A stretch of 6,353 nucleotides of DNA, from NCBI GenBank assembly GCA_050116035.1, contig JASFPJ010000199.1, positions 1-6,353 of the forward strand. Reading direction: 5' to 3'. Below are positions 1-5,703 of this stretch, one piece after another. A program made the translations under genes and the position numbers. This stretch comes from SOIA01 sp050116035 (GTDB lineage: Bacteria > Acidobacteriota > Aminicenantia > Aminicenantales > Aminicenantaceae). The notes under the pieces are model-generated. The model saw nothing but the letters and a program-made list of their open reading frames with translations, was not told the DNA's origin and made no database searches. The stretch's first letter is position 1, and each line of letters opens with the position of its first letter.

Positions 1-950
1 GCCCGTTCGAGGTCTACGAGGACAACCTGATGGGCATCAAGGCCGCCTACGAGGCCTTTGTCTACATCAACGACCTGGAGGAGATGAAAAAGATAAAAGG
101 ATACCTGGATTATCTGGGCGAAATGCAGGCGAATCTACCTGTGGAGAGAAAATACAAGGACCAGAGAGTGACGGGCCTGGAGTCCCCCCTCAACGTAGTC
201 ATCGAGGTCTTCACCGCCGGAGAAACAAAAGCCGGAGTTCAGACGCTGGCATTCGTCCTGCCGAACGATGAGCGTGTGAGAGAAGAAAAGGGAACCAAAA
301 AAGTTTTTCTCAAGAATATGCAGGAGGCCAAGTTCAACAAAATTCTCGCTCCCATCTCAGAGCGTGTTCTTTCGGCTGAAGACGCTGAGTTTGTCTCGTT
401 TTACGCGTACTTCACCGGAACCATCCTGCACGAGATCGCCCATGTCTTGGGCGTCAATTATGTCACTCTTCCGGACGGCACCCGCACCACAGTCAACAGG
501 GCTTTAAAGGACCATTATTCGGCGATCGAGGAAGCCAAGGCGGATATCGCCGGGCTCTACAGCGTCCCTCTTCTTATCCAGAAAGGCTGGATCCCCTCTG
601 AGAAAGAACAAGAAATCTACACCACTTTTCTTGCGGGATTCTTCCGGTCCATGCGCTTCGGGGTCACTTCGGCGCACGGCCTGGCCAACCTGATGGAGTT
701 CAATTTCATGAAGGAGAAAGGCGGATTTACGTACGATGAGGAAACAGGGAAGTTCAAAGTCGATCTGGCCAAAATGAAGGAAGCGGTGAGGGCACTGGCC
801 AGAGAGCTTCTCATCCTCCAAGGCGACGGGAATTACGAGAATGCGGCGAAGTTTGTCGAACGCTACGGCCAGATGGATGAATTGATCACGAGGACAATGG
901 AAAAGCTCCAGGATATCCCGGTAGACATCAAGCCCATCTTCAAGCATTAG
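1..950 (+). CDS. M49-like (dipeptidyl peptidase III-related) zinc peptidase, 5' end outside window
   Basis: The reading frame is open from the first full codon at position 3 (PFEVYEDNL...) to the TAG at 948-950, so the N-terminal part lies upstream of the window and the ATG at 30 is probably internal. The key signature is a zinc-binding HEIAH at 429-443 followed by EEAKAD at 528-545. These supply two histidines, the catalytic glutamate and a glutamate ligand, in the arrangement known for family M49. Animal and yeast DPP III enzymes have a six-residue HELLGH; a plain five-residue HEXXH is known in some bacterial relatives, and this gene has that form. M49 enzymes remove dipeptides from the N terminus of short peptides. 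The missing N-terminus prevents judging localisation. The stop codon abuts a repeat element, and the next gene is convergent, so nothing in view is co-transcribed with it. The zinc-peptidase call is firm; the exact substrate is not. Confidence 0.85.
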   Translation, partial: PFEVYEDNLMGIKAAYEAFVYINDLEEMKKIKGYLDYLGEMQANLPVERKYKDQRVTGLESPLNVVIEVFTAGETKAGVQTLAFVLPNDERVREEKGTKKVFLKNMQEAKFNKILAPISERVLSAEDAEFVSFYAYFTGTILHEIAHVLGVNYVTLPDGTRTTVNRALKDHYSAIEEAKADIAGLYSVPLLIQKGWIPSEKEQEIYTTFLAGFFRSMRFGVTSAHGLANLMEFNFMKEKGGFTYDEETGKFKVDLAKMKEAVRALARELLILQGDGNYENAAKFVERYGQMDELITRTMEKLQDIPVDIKPIFKH

Positions 951-1104
951 AAAATTGGGGATAGGCTACTTTTTGAAGGGACTGTCCCTTCGGGATCAGG
1001 CCTTATCTGAATGTGAGATTCCAAGCTTGATTCTAGCCTTGTCGTATCGATCCTGACAAGGCCTTATCCCATACTCTTTCAAAAAAGTAGCCTATCCCCT
1101 TTTT
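951..1104. repeat. REP/MITE-like element with ~21-bp inverted ends (element A)
   Basis: The left end, GGGGATAGGCTACTTTTTGAA at 957-977, is mirrored by TTCAAAAAAGTAGCCTATCCCC (1079-1099, read on the plus strand), with only one extra base in the A/T run. Inside are a perfect odd palindrome, GAAGGGACTGTCCCTTC (975-991), and a second hairpin, GCCTTGTC (1036-1043) with GACAAGGC (1055-1062). There is also a direct repeat, AGGCCTTATC, at 998-1007 and 1059-1068. The outermost bases AAAATTGGGGA and TCCCCTTTTT are the same as in the short element at 5523-5547. It starts on the base after the peptidase stop codon. The structure is that of a non-autonomous repeat (REP/REPIN or MITE). Copy number cannot be seen here, and no transposase gene is in the window. 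The folded element followed by T runs (1100-1104, 1109-1115) could also end transcription of the peptidase gene. Confidence 0.7.
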
Positions 1105-1165
1105 CTTGTTTTTTTGAGAAGATCACCTTCGTCATAAAAGACATTATCAGATATTCCCGTTTGGG

Positions 1166-1190
1166 TTGAGTAGAGTCGGTTCTCACTCAA
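1166..1190. other. Stem-loop just beyond the serine hydrolase stop codon
   Basis: TTGAGT (1166-1171) pairs with ACTCAA (1185-1190), and GAG (1173-1175) pairs with CTC (1182-1184) after one bulged A, closing a 6-nt loop. On the minus strand it lies 7 nt past the hydrolase TGA. It is followed there by CCCAAACGGG, not a T run, so it is not a standard intrinsic terminator. It may protect the 3' end of the message or take part in Rho-dependent ending; that is inference. Confidence 0.35.
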
Positions 1191-1197
1191 ATCCGTC

Positions 1198-2745
1198 TCA
1201 CATCAATCCGTCAAAAAATAGACCACTAATGAAAAATTCAATGTCGGAAACAGCGGAACCACTGATTAAATCGATGTTGCAGAGGATAATGACGGTGTAA
1301 CCGTTGTTGAGATACATTGAAAAGCTGTTATTAATGCCGGTGTAACCTCCGGTGTGGCCAACTTTTAGCTGCTCTCCGAACTGACGAACAGTAAATCCGT
1401 ATCCGTATGACCGCGCCCCCAGCTCCTTTTTTGGCGTGAACAGAAGATCCCTTGTTTCCTTCGAGACGAGCGAATTATTCATCAGGGCTCGTTCAAATTT
1501 CAGAAGGTCCCCCACTGTCGAATACGCCCCGCCAGCCGGGGTGCCCTTCCAGTTGCAGTCTGACTCATTACTCCTCCAGGTTACTTTTCCATCCTTTAGC
1601 TCTTTGACATATCCCCTGGCGGTATTCGGTTCCAATCGGTCGAGCTCGTCAAAGCCGGAATCCTTCATTCCGGCGACATCAAAAATGTGGGCTTGAATAT
1701 AGTCGTAATACGTTTTGCCGCTTATTTTTTCAATAATGGCTCCGAGGAGATGGAATCCGATATTGCTGTAGGAAGATTCCTTTCCCGGGTCGGTTTTTAA
1801 AAAGGCATCCTGAGTCATGATTTTGTAATCGTCTATCCGGCGGAATTTTTTACTGATGTATTTTTGCAGGTACACTAAATTATCATCTCCTTTGCTGATA
1901 CTGATTCCCGATGTGTGGGAAAGGAGATGCTTGACCTGTACTTTTTCTGAGATTTTCAGGGAGAGCCAATCGCTATCCAGGTGTTTTCCGATTGTGTCGT
2001 TATAGGACATCTTTCCCTGCTCGCAGAGCTGGGCAACCGCCACGGCGGTGAACATCTTGTTTATGGAAGCTAGATTGAACCGGGTTTCTACGTTATTGAG
2101 AACACCTTCCTGTCTCCCGGCCAATCCATGGGCTTTTTGGGAGACAACTCTTCCATTTTTGGCCAGAAGGACTGCCCCGGAAAACACTCCGGAATTCCCT
2201 AAGGCGTTTAGGTATGATTCCAGCATTTCCACTTTTTCTTTCTCCGAAAGTGATTCCAGGCTTTCCGGCTGGTCAGGATGAGTCAAGGGAAGGAGGGTCA
2301 TGCCTCGGATTTTATGAGGGGACTTTGCATGCACAGTGAGTCCAAAGAGATAGGCGGACCCTGTCCGGCGGCAGCGAAACACACCGACAAATCTATGAGG
2401 TTCAGATTCTCGGGCTTTGTGGAATTCAAGACCCTTGTACTTCTCAAAGAATCCATAATAAACATTAAAAAGCCGTTCTTTGCCAAACAACTTGATGAAT
2501 CTTGGAGTGAACTGCGTGGAGGTAAAATCTTGAATTCGAGTCCTATCACCAGAGTTAATGATGCCCAGAGATTCTTTAACTCTCTTTCCGGCCGGCGTAT
2601 CTGGAATAGTTGAAGTCGTCTCAGAAGATAGGGCAAATATTCCGAGAAGCACACCAGACAAAGCTACGGCAAGTGAATACCTGATTATTTTTTTCATGCG
2701 GGTCTCCTCTGTAGAAATAAATCTAAGTGCTTTTTGTGTTTCCAT
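1198..2745 (-). CDS. Exported serine hydrolase, beta-lactamase/class C PBP-like, with extra N-terminal domain
   Basis: The protein is 515 residues from the ATG at 2745, or 499 from the ATG at 2697. Numbered from 2745, the catalytic SxxK is SINK at 227-230, the YxN motif is YSN at 326-328, and the KTG-equivalent is HTG at 464-466. This is the set typical of class C beta-lactamase/EstB/DD-peptidase-like proteins (Pfam Beta-lactamase). Members include peptidases, esterases and amidases, so drug resistance should not be assumed. A signal peptide (MKKIIRYSLAVALSGVLLG) begins at the second ATG, so the enzyme probably works in the periplasm or outside the cell. Residues about 45-155, before the catalytic domain, resemble the small NTF2-like domains sometimes fused to such hydrolases; this is a weak call. 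It lies 71 nt downstream of the permease gene on the same strand with no clear terminator between, so co-transcription from the sigma-54 promoter at 5338-5323 is likely. The frame stays open upstream to 3030, but that part overlaps the permease gene and is rejected. Confidence 0.88.
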   Translation of the reverse strand: METQKALRFISTEETRMKKIIRYSLAVALSGVLLGIFALSSETTSTIPDTPAGKRVKESLGIINSGDRTRIQDFTSTQFTPRFIKLFGKERLFNVYYGFFEKYKGLEFHKARESEPHRFVGVFRCRRTGSAYLFGLTVHAKSPHKIRGMTLLPLTHPDQPESLESLSEKEKVEMLESYLNALGNSGVFSGAVLLAKNGRVVSQKAHGLAGRQEGVLNNVETRFNLASINKMFTAVAVAQLCEQGKMSYNDTIGKHLDSDWLSLKISEKVQVKHLLSHTSGISISKGDDNLVYLQKYISKKFRRIDDYKIMTQDAFLKTDPGKESSYSNIGFHLLGAIIEKISGKTYYDYIQAHIFDVAGMKDSGFDELDRLEPNTARGYVKELKDGKVTWRSNESDCNWKGTPAGGAYSTVGDLLKFERALMNNSLVSKETRDLLFTPKKELGARSYGYGFTVRQFGEQLKVGHTGGYTGINNSFSMYLNNGYTVIILCNIDLISGSAVSDIEFFISGLFFDGLM

Positions 2746-2758
2746 TGTTAATTCTCCT
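2704..2758 (-). promoter_or_regulatory. Two Shine-Dalgarno sites, one for each possible hydrolase start
   Basis: On the minus strand AGGAG at 2758-2754 lies 8 nt before the ATG at 2745, and a second AGGAG at 2708-2704 lies 6 nt before the in-frame ATG at 2697. The upstream site sits in the intergenic gap. The downstream one gives a compact signal peptide beginning MKK. The sequence alone does not decide which is used; the upstream start was taken for the gene, with 2697 as a serious alternative. Confidence 0.6.
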
Positions 2759-2816
2759 GTATAATTTATCCGCTTTTTTCTTGAATTATCACTTCTTAGA
2801 AGGATAAAAAGTGCTT

Positions 2817-5183
2817 TTATTCGTAATGCAGGGAGTCGACCGGATTGGCAAGGGCGGCTTTGATGGTTTGGAAGCTGACGGTGGCGAGCGTGACCAACAG
2901 GATGAGGAGGCTGGATAGCACAAAACTCGTCCAGCTCAAGCTGACGCGGTAGGGGAAATTCTGCAGCCAGCGAAACATCAACCACCAAGAAATAGGCCAA
3001 GCGAAGAGATTGGCCAGCAGCACAATACACACATAGTCACGACACAGCAGGTTCACGATGCCGGACACGGAAGAGCCCAGGATCTTCCGTATACCTATCT
3101 CCTTGGTGCGTTTTTCCGTCGAAAAAGACGTCAATCCCAGCAGGCCCAGACAGGCGATGCAACCGGCAAAAAGCGTGAAGTACCGCAGCCCGGTTCCCAA
3201 ATTCTCGATATCGGTATAGAGGCGATTGAACTCCTCATCCAAGAAATTATAGGTAAAAGGAAGATTCGGGGCCGCTTTTTTCCAGGCTGTTTCCAGAAAT
3301 TCCAAGGTTGCTGGCATATTCTCAGGATGGATTCTCGCAAAGATGTAGTTGACCCCGGGATTCAGGAATACGATCAGGGGGCCGATCACGGCATTCGACA
3401 CAGACTCCAAATGGAAGTCCTGCATGACACCTATGATTCGGCCTTGATATTCAGGACCGATAGAAAGCACTTCGTCCAGCGCGGATTCCACACCCAAAAG
3501 CCTTTCAAAGCTTTGGTTGACGAGCAGATTATTCCTTTCCGTACCGAATTCCCGACTGAAACTTCGGCCCTTCAGCATTTTTATCTTCAAGGTTTCGGTG
3601 AAACCATATTCGACTGAGGTTAGATTGATAGGAATGTCTTCATCGATCCTTTTACCTTTGTAGACAATGTTTTTGACCTGGGTGGCAAAATCCGTGGGAT
3701 GGGTGAAGCTGGCAGTTACAGATACGACGCGGGGATTCTGTTCGATAATATCTTTGAAATTTTGAAAGATCTGGCTGTTCTCCTGATTGGCGATGCCTAA
3801 CGGGAGAGAGACCACATGCTCCTGATCAAATCCCAGATCTTTGTTTTTGAGAAATCCAATCTGCCGGAAAATGACGCTGGATACGATAATCAGGATAAGA
3901 GAGATGCTCATCTGCACCAACACCAAGATTTTTCGTAAAACCGAGCCTTTGTACCGTGAAGACAGACCTCCCTGCAGTACCTTAACCGGCTTGAAGGATG
4001 AGAGCACGAAGGCAGGATAGCTGCCGGAAAAGAGGCCGACTAATAGAGTAATCCCAATCACGAACAGGAAAATCCAGACATTGGCAAAGTTGGACATTGA
4101 AAAGGACTCGCCGGTTATCTCATTGAAGACAGGCAGAAAAAGCTGGATAAGCGGTGCTGTTATCAACAGCGCTGCAAAAGCGAGGAAGACGGCTTCAGCA
4201 AGAAACTGCCGCACCAGATGTTTGCGCGTGGCTCCCACTACCTTACGCAGCCCGATCTCTTTGGCCCGGTGTTCAGAGCGGGCGGTCGTCAGGTTCATGA
4301 AGTTGATACAGGCCATGAACAAGGTCAGAATCCCTACCAAGGAGAATATGAGGATATATTGTATACGCCCCTGTGCGTCCGGGTTCGTGATATTCGTGAA
4401 AAGATGGAGCCGGGTCAAAGGCTGCAGGAAGAGCTCGATGTTCGTGTCCTCATCATATTTTTTCACCATGCCGGCAATCTTCTCTTCAAAGGCCTGAACA
4501 TCCACCTGATCTTCAAGATGAAGATAGGTTAGGGCCACACTGAATCCCCAGTTCCGGATATCCCAGCCCAGCCTCTCCACCATCTCAAAGGGGACGAGCA
4601 TCCCGAACTGGAGATGGGAGTTCTCAGGGACATCTTCAACCACCGCGGTCACGGTCAGATCGAATCGGTTATCCAGATTGAGGACCTTTCCCAGAGGATC
4701 TTCGTTCCCGAAATACTTGGCCGCCGCACTCTCCGTGACAACGACCGAATACGGGTCATCCAGTGCCTTCGCACTATCCCCGACAATCATCGGGAACGTG
4801 AATATGCGGAGGAAATCGGGATCAACGGTGAGGATGTCAGTCTCGTAATGAGCCTTATCCTGATAGCGGAATACTCGTACACCAGTCCAGGCCACCCGGG
4901 CCACAGACTTGATCTCGGGAAAATTCTCCATGAGAACGGTGGATAAAGGCCCCGGGGTACGGTTGCTCAACTGCACCTGATCCGGGAAATGTCTTTTTTC
5001 AGCAACCCGGTAGATCCGGCCAACATGTTCGTGAAAGCGGTCATAGCTGATCTCGTGTCCCACCCAGACAGCGATTATAAGGAAGGCCGTCATCCCGAGC
5101 GCGAGCCCGGAAATGTTGATGAGGGAGTATATTTTTTGTCTATTTAGGTTACGGAAGGCGATGGTCAGATAATTTTTAAACAT
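2817..5183 (-). CDS. FtsX/MacB-type ABC transporter permease, full length (788 aa)
   Basis: This is the membrane subunit of an ABC transporter of the MacB/FtsX superfamily, in the large duplicated form common in Acidobacteriota and Bacteroidota. Hydrophobic segments lie near residues 22-42, 276-298, 330-352, 369-392, 418-438, 664-686, 715-737 and 750-772. That gives two sets of four helices, each with a large extracytoplasmic loop (about 45-270 and 440-660). The first loop has the MacB periplasmic-core pattern (DPDFLRIFTFP, AAAKYFGNEDPLGK, VPENSHLQF). The two FtsX domains carry the repeated EIGLRKVVGA (309-318) and EIGIRKILGS (695-704) motifs, which contact the ATPase in this family. No Walker motifs are present, so a separate ATPase is needed. 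MacB-type systems transmit force to periplasmic partners or export peptides, lipids or drugs; the substrate is unknown here. The ATG at 5183 has GAAAGGA 6 nt upstream. The protein is intact, with no frameshift. Confidence 0.93.
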   Translation of the reverse strand: MFKNYLTIAFRNLNRQKIYSLINISGLALGMTAFLIIAVWVGHEISYDRFHEHVGRIYRVAEKRHFPDQVQLSNRTPGPLSTVLMENFPEIKSVARVAWTGVRVFRYQDKAHYETDILTVDPDFLRIFTFPMIVGDSAKALDDPYSVVVTESAAAKYFGNEDPLGKVLNLDNRFDLTVTAVVEDVPENSHLQFGMLVPFEMVERLGWDIRNWGFSVALTYLHLEDQVDVQAFEEKIAGMVKKYDEDTNIELFLQPLTRLHLFTNITNPDAQGRIQYILIFSLVGILTLFMACINFMNLTTARSEHRAKEIGLRKVVGATRKHLVRQFLAEAVFLAFAALLITAPLIQLFLPVFNEITGESFSMSNFANVWIFLFVIGITLLVGLFSGSYPAFVLSSFKPVKVLQGGLSSRYKGSVLRKILVLVQMSISLILIIVSSVIFRQIGFLKNKDLGFDQEHVVSLPLGIANQENSQIFQNFKDIIEQNPRVVSVTASFTHPTDFATQVKNIVYKGKRIDEDIPINLTSVEYGFTETLKIKMLKGRSFSREFGTERNNLLVNQSFERLLGVESALDEVLSIGPEYQGRIIGVMQDFHLESVSNAVIGPLIVFLNPGVNYIFARIHPENMPATLEFLETAWKKAAPNLPFTYNFLDEEFNRLYTDIENLGTGLRYFTLFAGCIACLGLLGLTSFSTEKRTKEIGIRKILGSSVSGIVNLLCRDYVCIVLLANLFAWPISWWLMFRWLQNFPYRVSLSWTSFVLSSLLILLVTLATVSFQTIKAALANPVDSLHYE

Positions 5184-5311
5184 GGCTAATCCTTTCGAAG
5201 ATTTAGGTTCCTGCCTTTCGACTCCTAAAAATTTCTACTCTTTCGTTCTGGTCCACACTGTATTTCTGCAAAAGTAAATATTGGGTAATTAAGATAAAAA
5301 ATTAAATCTTC
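5184..5311 (-). other. Predicted long 5' leader of the left permease
   Basis: If transcription starts 12 nt past the -12 element (about 5311), the message has a leader of about 128 nt, against about 50 nt for the opposite permease. It is AT-rich and holds a direct repeat CCTTTCGA (plus-strand 5191-5198 and 5214-5221). The copy nearer the gene contains the Shine-Dalgarno GAAAGGA as read on the minus strand. No known riboswitch or attenuator fold was recognised. Confidence 0.35.
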
Positions 5312-5322
5312 ATACATAAGAA

Positions 5323-5338
5323 GCAAATAACATGCCAA
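5323..5338 (-). promoter_or_regulatory. Sigma-54 (-24/-12) promoter of the left permease
   Basis: Read on the minus strand, 5338 to 5323 is TTGGCATGTTATTTGC. The -24 GG (5336-5335) and -12 GC (5324-5323) are separated by exactly 10 nt, and the flanks TTGGCAT and TTGC fit the RpoN consensus TGGCAC-N5-TTGC with one change. It points toward the permease ATG at 5183, with a predicted start site near 5311. A closely similar promoter faces the other way at 5627-5642, which strengthens both calls. Such promoters need an AAA+ enhancer-binding protein. Confidence 0.8.
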
Positions 5339-5349
5339 TTTCATCTTCT

Positions 5350-5359
5350 TGGGGTTTTC
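5350..5359 (-). promoter_or_regulatory. Conserved GAAAACCCCA block, left promoter
   Basis: Minus-strand GAAAACCCCA (5359-5350) lies 11 nt upstream of the left promoter's TTGGCAT. The identical ten bases lie 10 nt upstream of the right promoter, inside a linker that is otherwise poorly conserved. It does not match the usual IHF consensus (WATCAANNNNTTR). Its function is unknown; a binding site for a regulator or architectural protein is the simplest reading. Confidence 0.5.
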
Positions 5360-5379
5360 TAACACTTATGAAAATAACA

Positions 5380-5397
5380 TGTATCATTTATGAACAA
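5380..5397 (-). promoter_or_regulatory. Putative enhancer-binding-protein site, left promoter
   Basis: Minus-strand TTGTTCATAAATGATACA matches 14 of 18 bases of the perfect dyad at 5569-5586. The first half-site and the TCA-N4-TGA core are kept while the outer second half is degenerate. Its centre (5388.5) is about 52 bp from the -24 GG, near -77 from the predicted start, a usual place for an upstream activating site. A further TGTTC half-site (5417-5413) lies 21 bp further upstream. Confidence 0.55.
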
Positions 5398-5421
5398 CAT
5401 ATGTCCGCACTTGAACAGAAA

Positions 5422-5544
5422 CATTTACTCTCCTTACACACTTTATTGGAGAGAACAGAGCAATTCTGTGGAAAGAATGATTCTGTTAAACGATTTTTGT
5501 GTTTAACTGGTTTAAAAAACGGAAAATTGGGGACTGTCCCCTTT
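5422..5544. other. Centre of the divergent region, with small palindromes and no supported gene
   Basis: This AT-rich piece between the two promoter modules holds several small dyads. They are ACAGA (5455-5459) with TCTGT (5465-5469), the odd palindrome AGAATGATTCT (5474-5484), and GTTAAAC (5485-5491) with GTTTAAC (5501-5507) around a 9-nt spacer. ATTCTGT also repeats directly at 5463 and 5480. Most of the minimal repeat (5523-5547) lies at its right edge. Open frames run through it, but they lack Shine-Dalgarno sequences and overlap the regulatory modules. Confidence 0.4.
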
Positions 5545-5547
5545 TTT
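5523..5547. repeat. Minimal REP-like palindrome (element B), terminator-shaped
   Basis: AAAATTGGGGA-CTG-TCCCCTTTTTT forms a GGGGA/TCCCC stem with a 3-nt loop, extended by A4/T4 pairing beyond two T-T mismatches. It has the same 11-base left end as the element at 951-1104, the same right end TCCCCTTTTT, and the same GGGACTGTCCC core. It resembles that element with its middle removed. On the plus strand it ends in six T and has the form of an intrinsic terminator, so it might shield the right promoter from plus-strand transcription. It directly abuts, and by 3 nt overlaps, the start of the right promoter module. Confidence 0.65.
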
Positions 5548-5568
5548 GTGTTCGGATGCGGATAGAGA

Positions 5569-5586
5569 TTGTTCAAAAATGAACAA
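5569..5586 (+). promoter_or_regulatory. Perfect dyad, putative enhancer-binding-protein site, right promoter
   Basis: TTGTTCA-AAAA-TGAACAA is a perfect 7-bp inverted repeat with a 4-nt spacer. Its centre (5577.5) is about 52 bp upstream of the -24 GG, near -77. A TGTTC half-site at 5549-5553 lies 21 bp (two helical turns) upstream of the same word in the dyad, so both would face the same side of the DNA. The left module has the same 21-bp spacing. The protein that binds is not encoded in the window. Confidence 0.65.
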
Positions 5587-5606
5587 ATATTACTAGATAA
5601 ACATTG

Positions 5607-5616
5607 GAAAACCCCA
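5607..5616 (+). promoter_or_regulatory. Conserved GAAAACCCCA block, right promoter
   Basis: These ten bases are identical to the block in the left module, follow the dyad by exactly 20 nt in both, and lie 10 nt before TTGGCAT. The linker between dyad and block matches at only about 8 of 20 positions, so the identity of this block stands out. Confidence 0.5.
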
Positions 5617-5626
5617 TAAGACAGTA

Positions 5627-5642
5627 TTGGCATATTTCTTGC
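5627..5642 (+). promoter_or_regulatory. Sigma-54 (-24/-12) promoter of the right permease
   Basis: TTGGCATATTTCTTGC has the -24 GG at 5629-5630 and the -12 GC at 5641-5642, exactly 10 nt apart, with flanks close to the RpoN consensus. The predicted start near 5654 leaves a leader of about 50 nt before the ATG at 5704. It matches the opposite promoter at 13 of 16 positions. Confidence 0.82.
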
Positions 5643-5703
5643 AATTTGAATTTATTGCTGTTTGCGTTCATTCCTTTTGGAAGAAATGACATGGAGGTTG
5701 GCA

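Larger units (their letters stand above)
5323..5421 (-). repeat. Left copy of mirrored ~98-bp promoter module
   Basis: Read on the minus strand from 5421 to 5323, this stretch aligns with plus-strand 5545-5642 at about 66 of 98 positions by hand, with a single 1-nt gap. Shared blocks, in order, are TTTnTGTTC, TGCGGA, TTGTTCAnAAATGA, GAAAACCCCA and the sigma-54 promoter. Spacing is identical from the TGTTC half-site through GAAAACCCCA. The pair is therefore an imperfect inverted repeat around a ~123-bp centre, with each copy serving its own permease gene. Confidence 0.75.
5545..5642 (+). repeat. Right copy of mirrored ~98-bp promoter module
   Basis: This is the plus-strand partner of minus-strand 5421-5323, with the same order of blocks and nearly the same spacing; the only gap is 1 nt between GAAAACCCCA and the promoter. 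Similarity fades upstream exactly where the REP-like palindrome begins. This suggests either that the element inserted at the edge of the module or that the module was copied as a unit with its permease gene. Confidence 0.75.

Noticed and set aside
504..947. Minus-strand open frame opposite the peptidase gene
   Set aside because: It is antisense to a gene with clear catalytic motifs and has no recognisable domain; a shadow of the coding strand.
2278..2654. Open frames of 111 and 118 codons within the hydrolase gene, one per strand
   Set aside because: They lie within the N-terminal domain region of the hydrolase and show no family resemblance. The minus-strand one was checked as a possible frameshift, but the hydrolase frame is continuous through this region.
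2746..2816. Possible sigma-70-type promoter (TGATAA / TAAATT, 17-nt spacing) before the hydrolase
   Set aside because: The -35-like match is poor and the -10-like match is ordinary for AT-rich DNA; too weak to call.
2746..3030. Upstream extension of the serine hydrolase frame to an ATG at 3030
   Set aside because: It overlaps the well-supported 3' end of the permease gene, has no family resemblance, and good Shine-Dalgarno sites favour the starts at 2745 or 2697.
5523..5547. Terminator of a plus-strand gene
   Set aside because: The hairpin with T6 has the right form, but no supported plus-strand gene lies upstream within the region; it is listed as a REP-like repeat with possible terminator activity.
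5332..5565. Plus-strand open frame of 77 codons in the divergent region
   Set aside because: There is no Shine-Dalgarno, it starts inside the left sigma-54 promoter, runs through the REP-like palindrome and operator blocks, and resembles no known protein.
5388..5633. Minus-strand open frame of 81 codons in the divergent region
   Set aside because: It covers both operator sites and the right -24 element, has no ribosome-binding site, and has no recognisable protein pattern.
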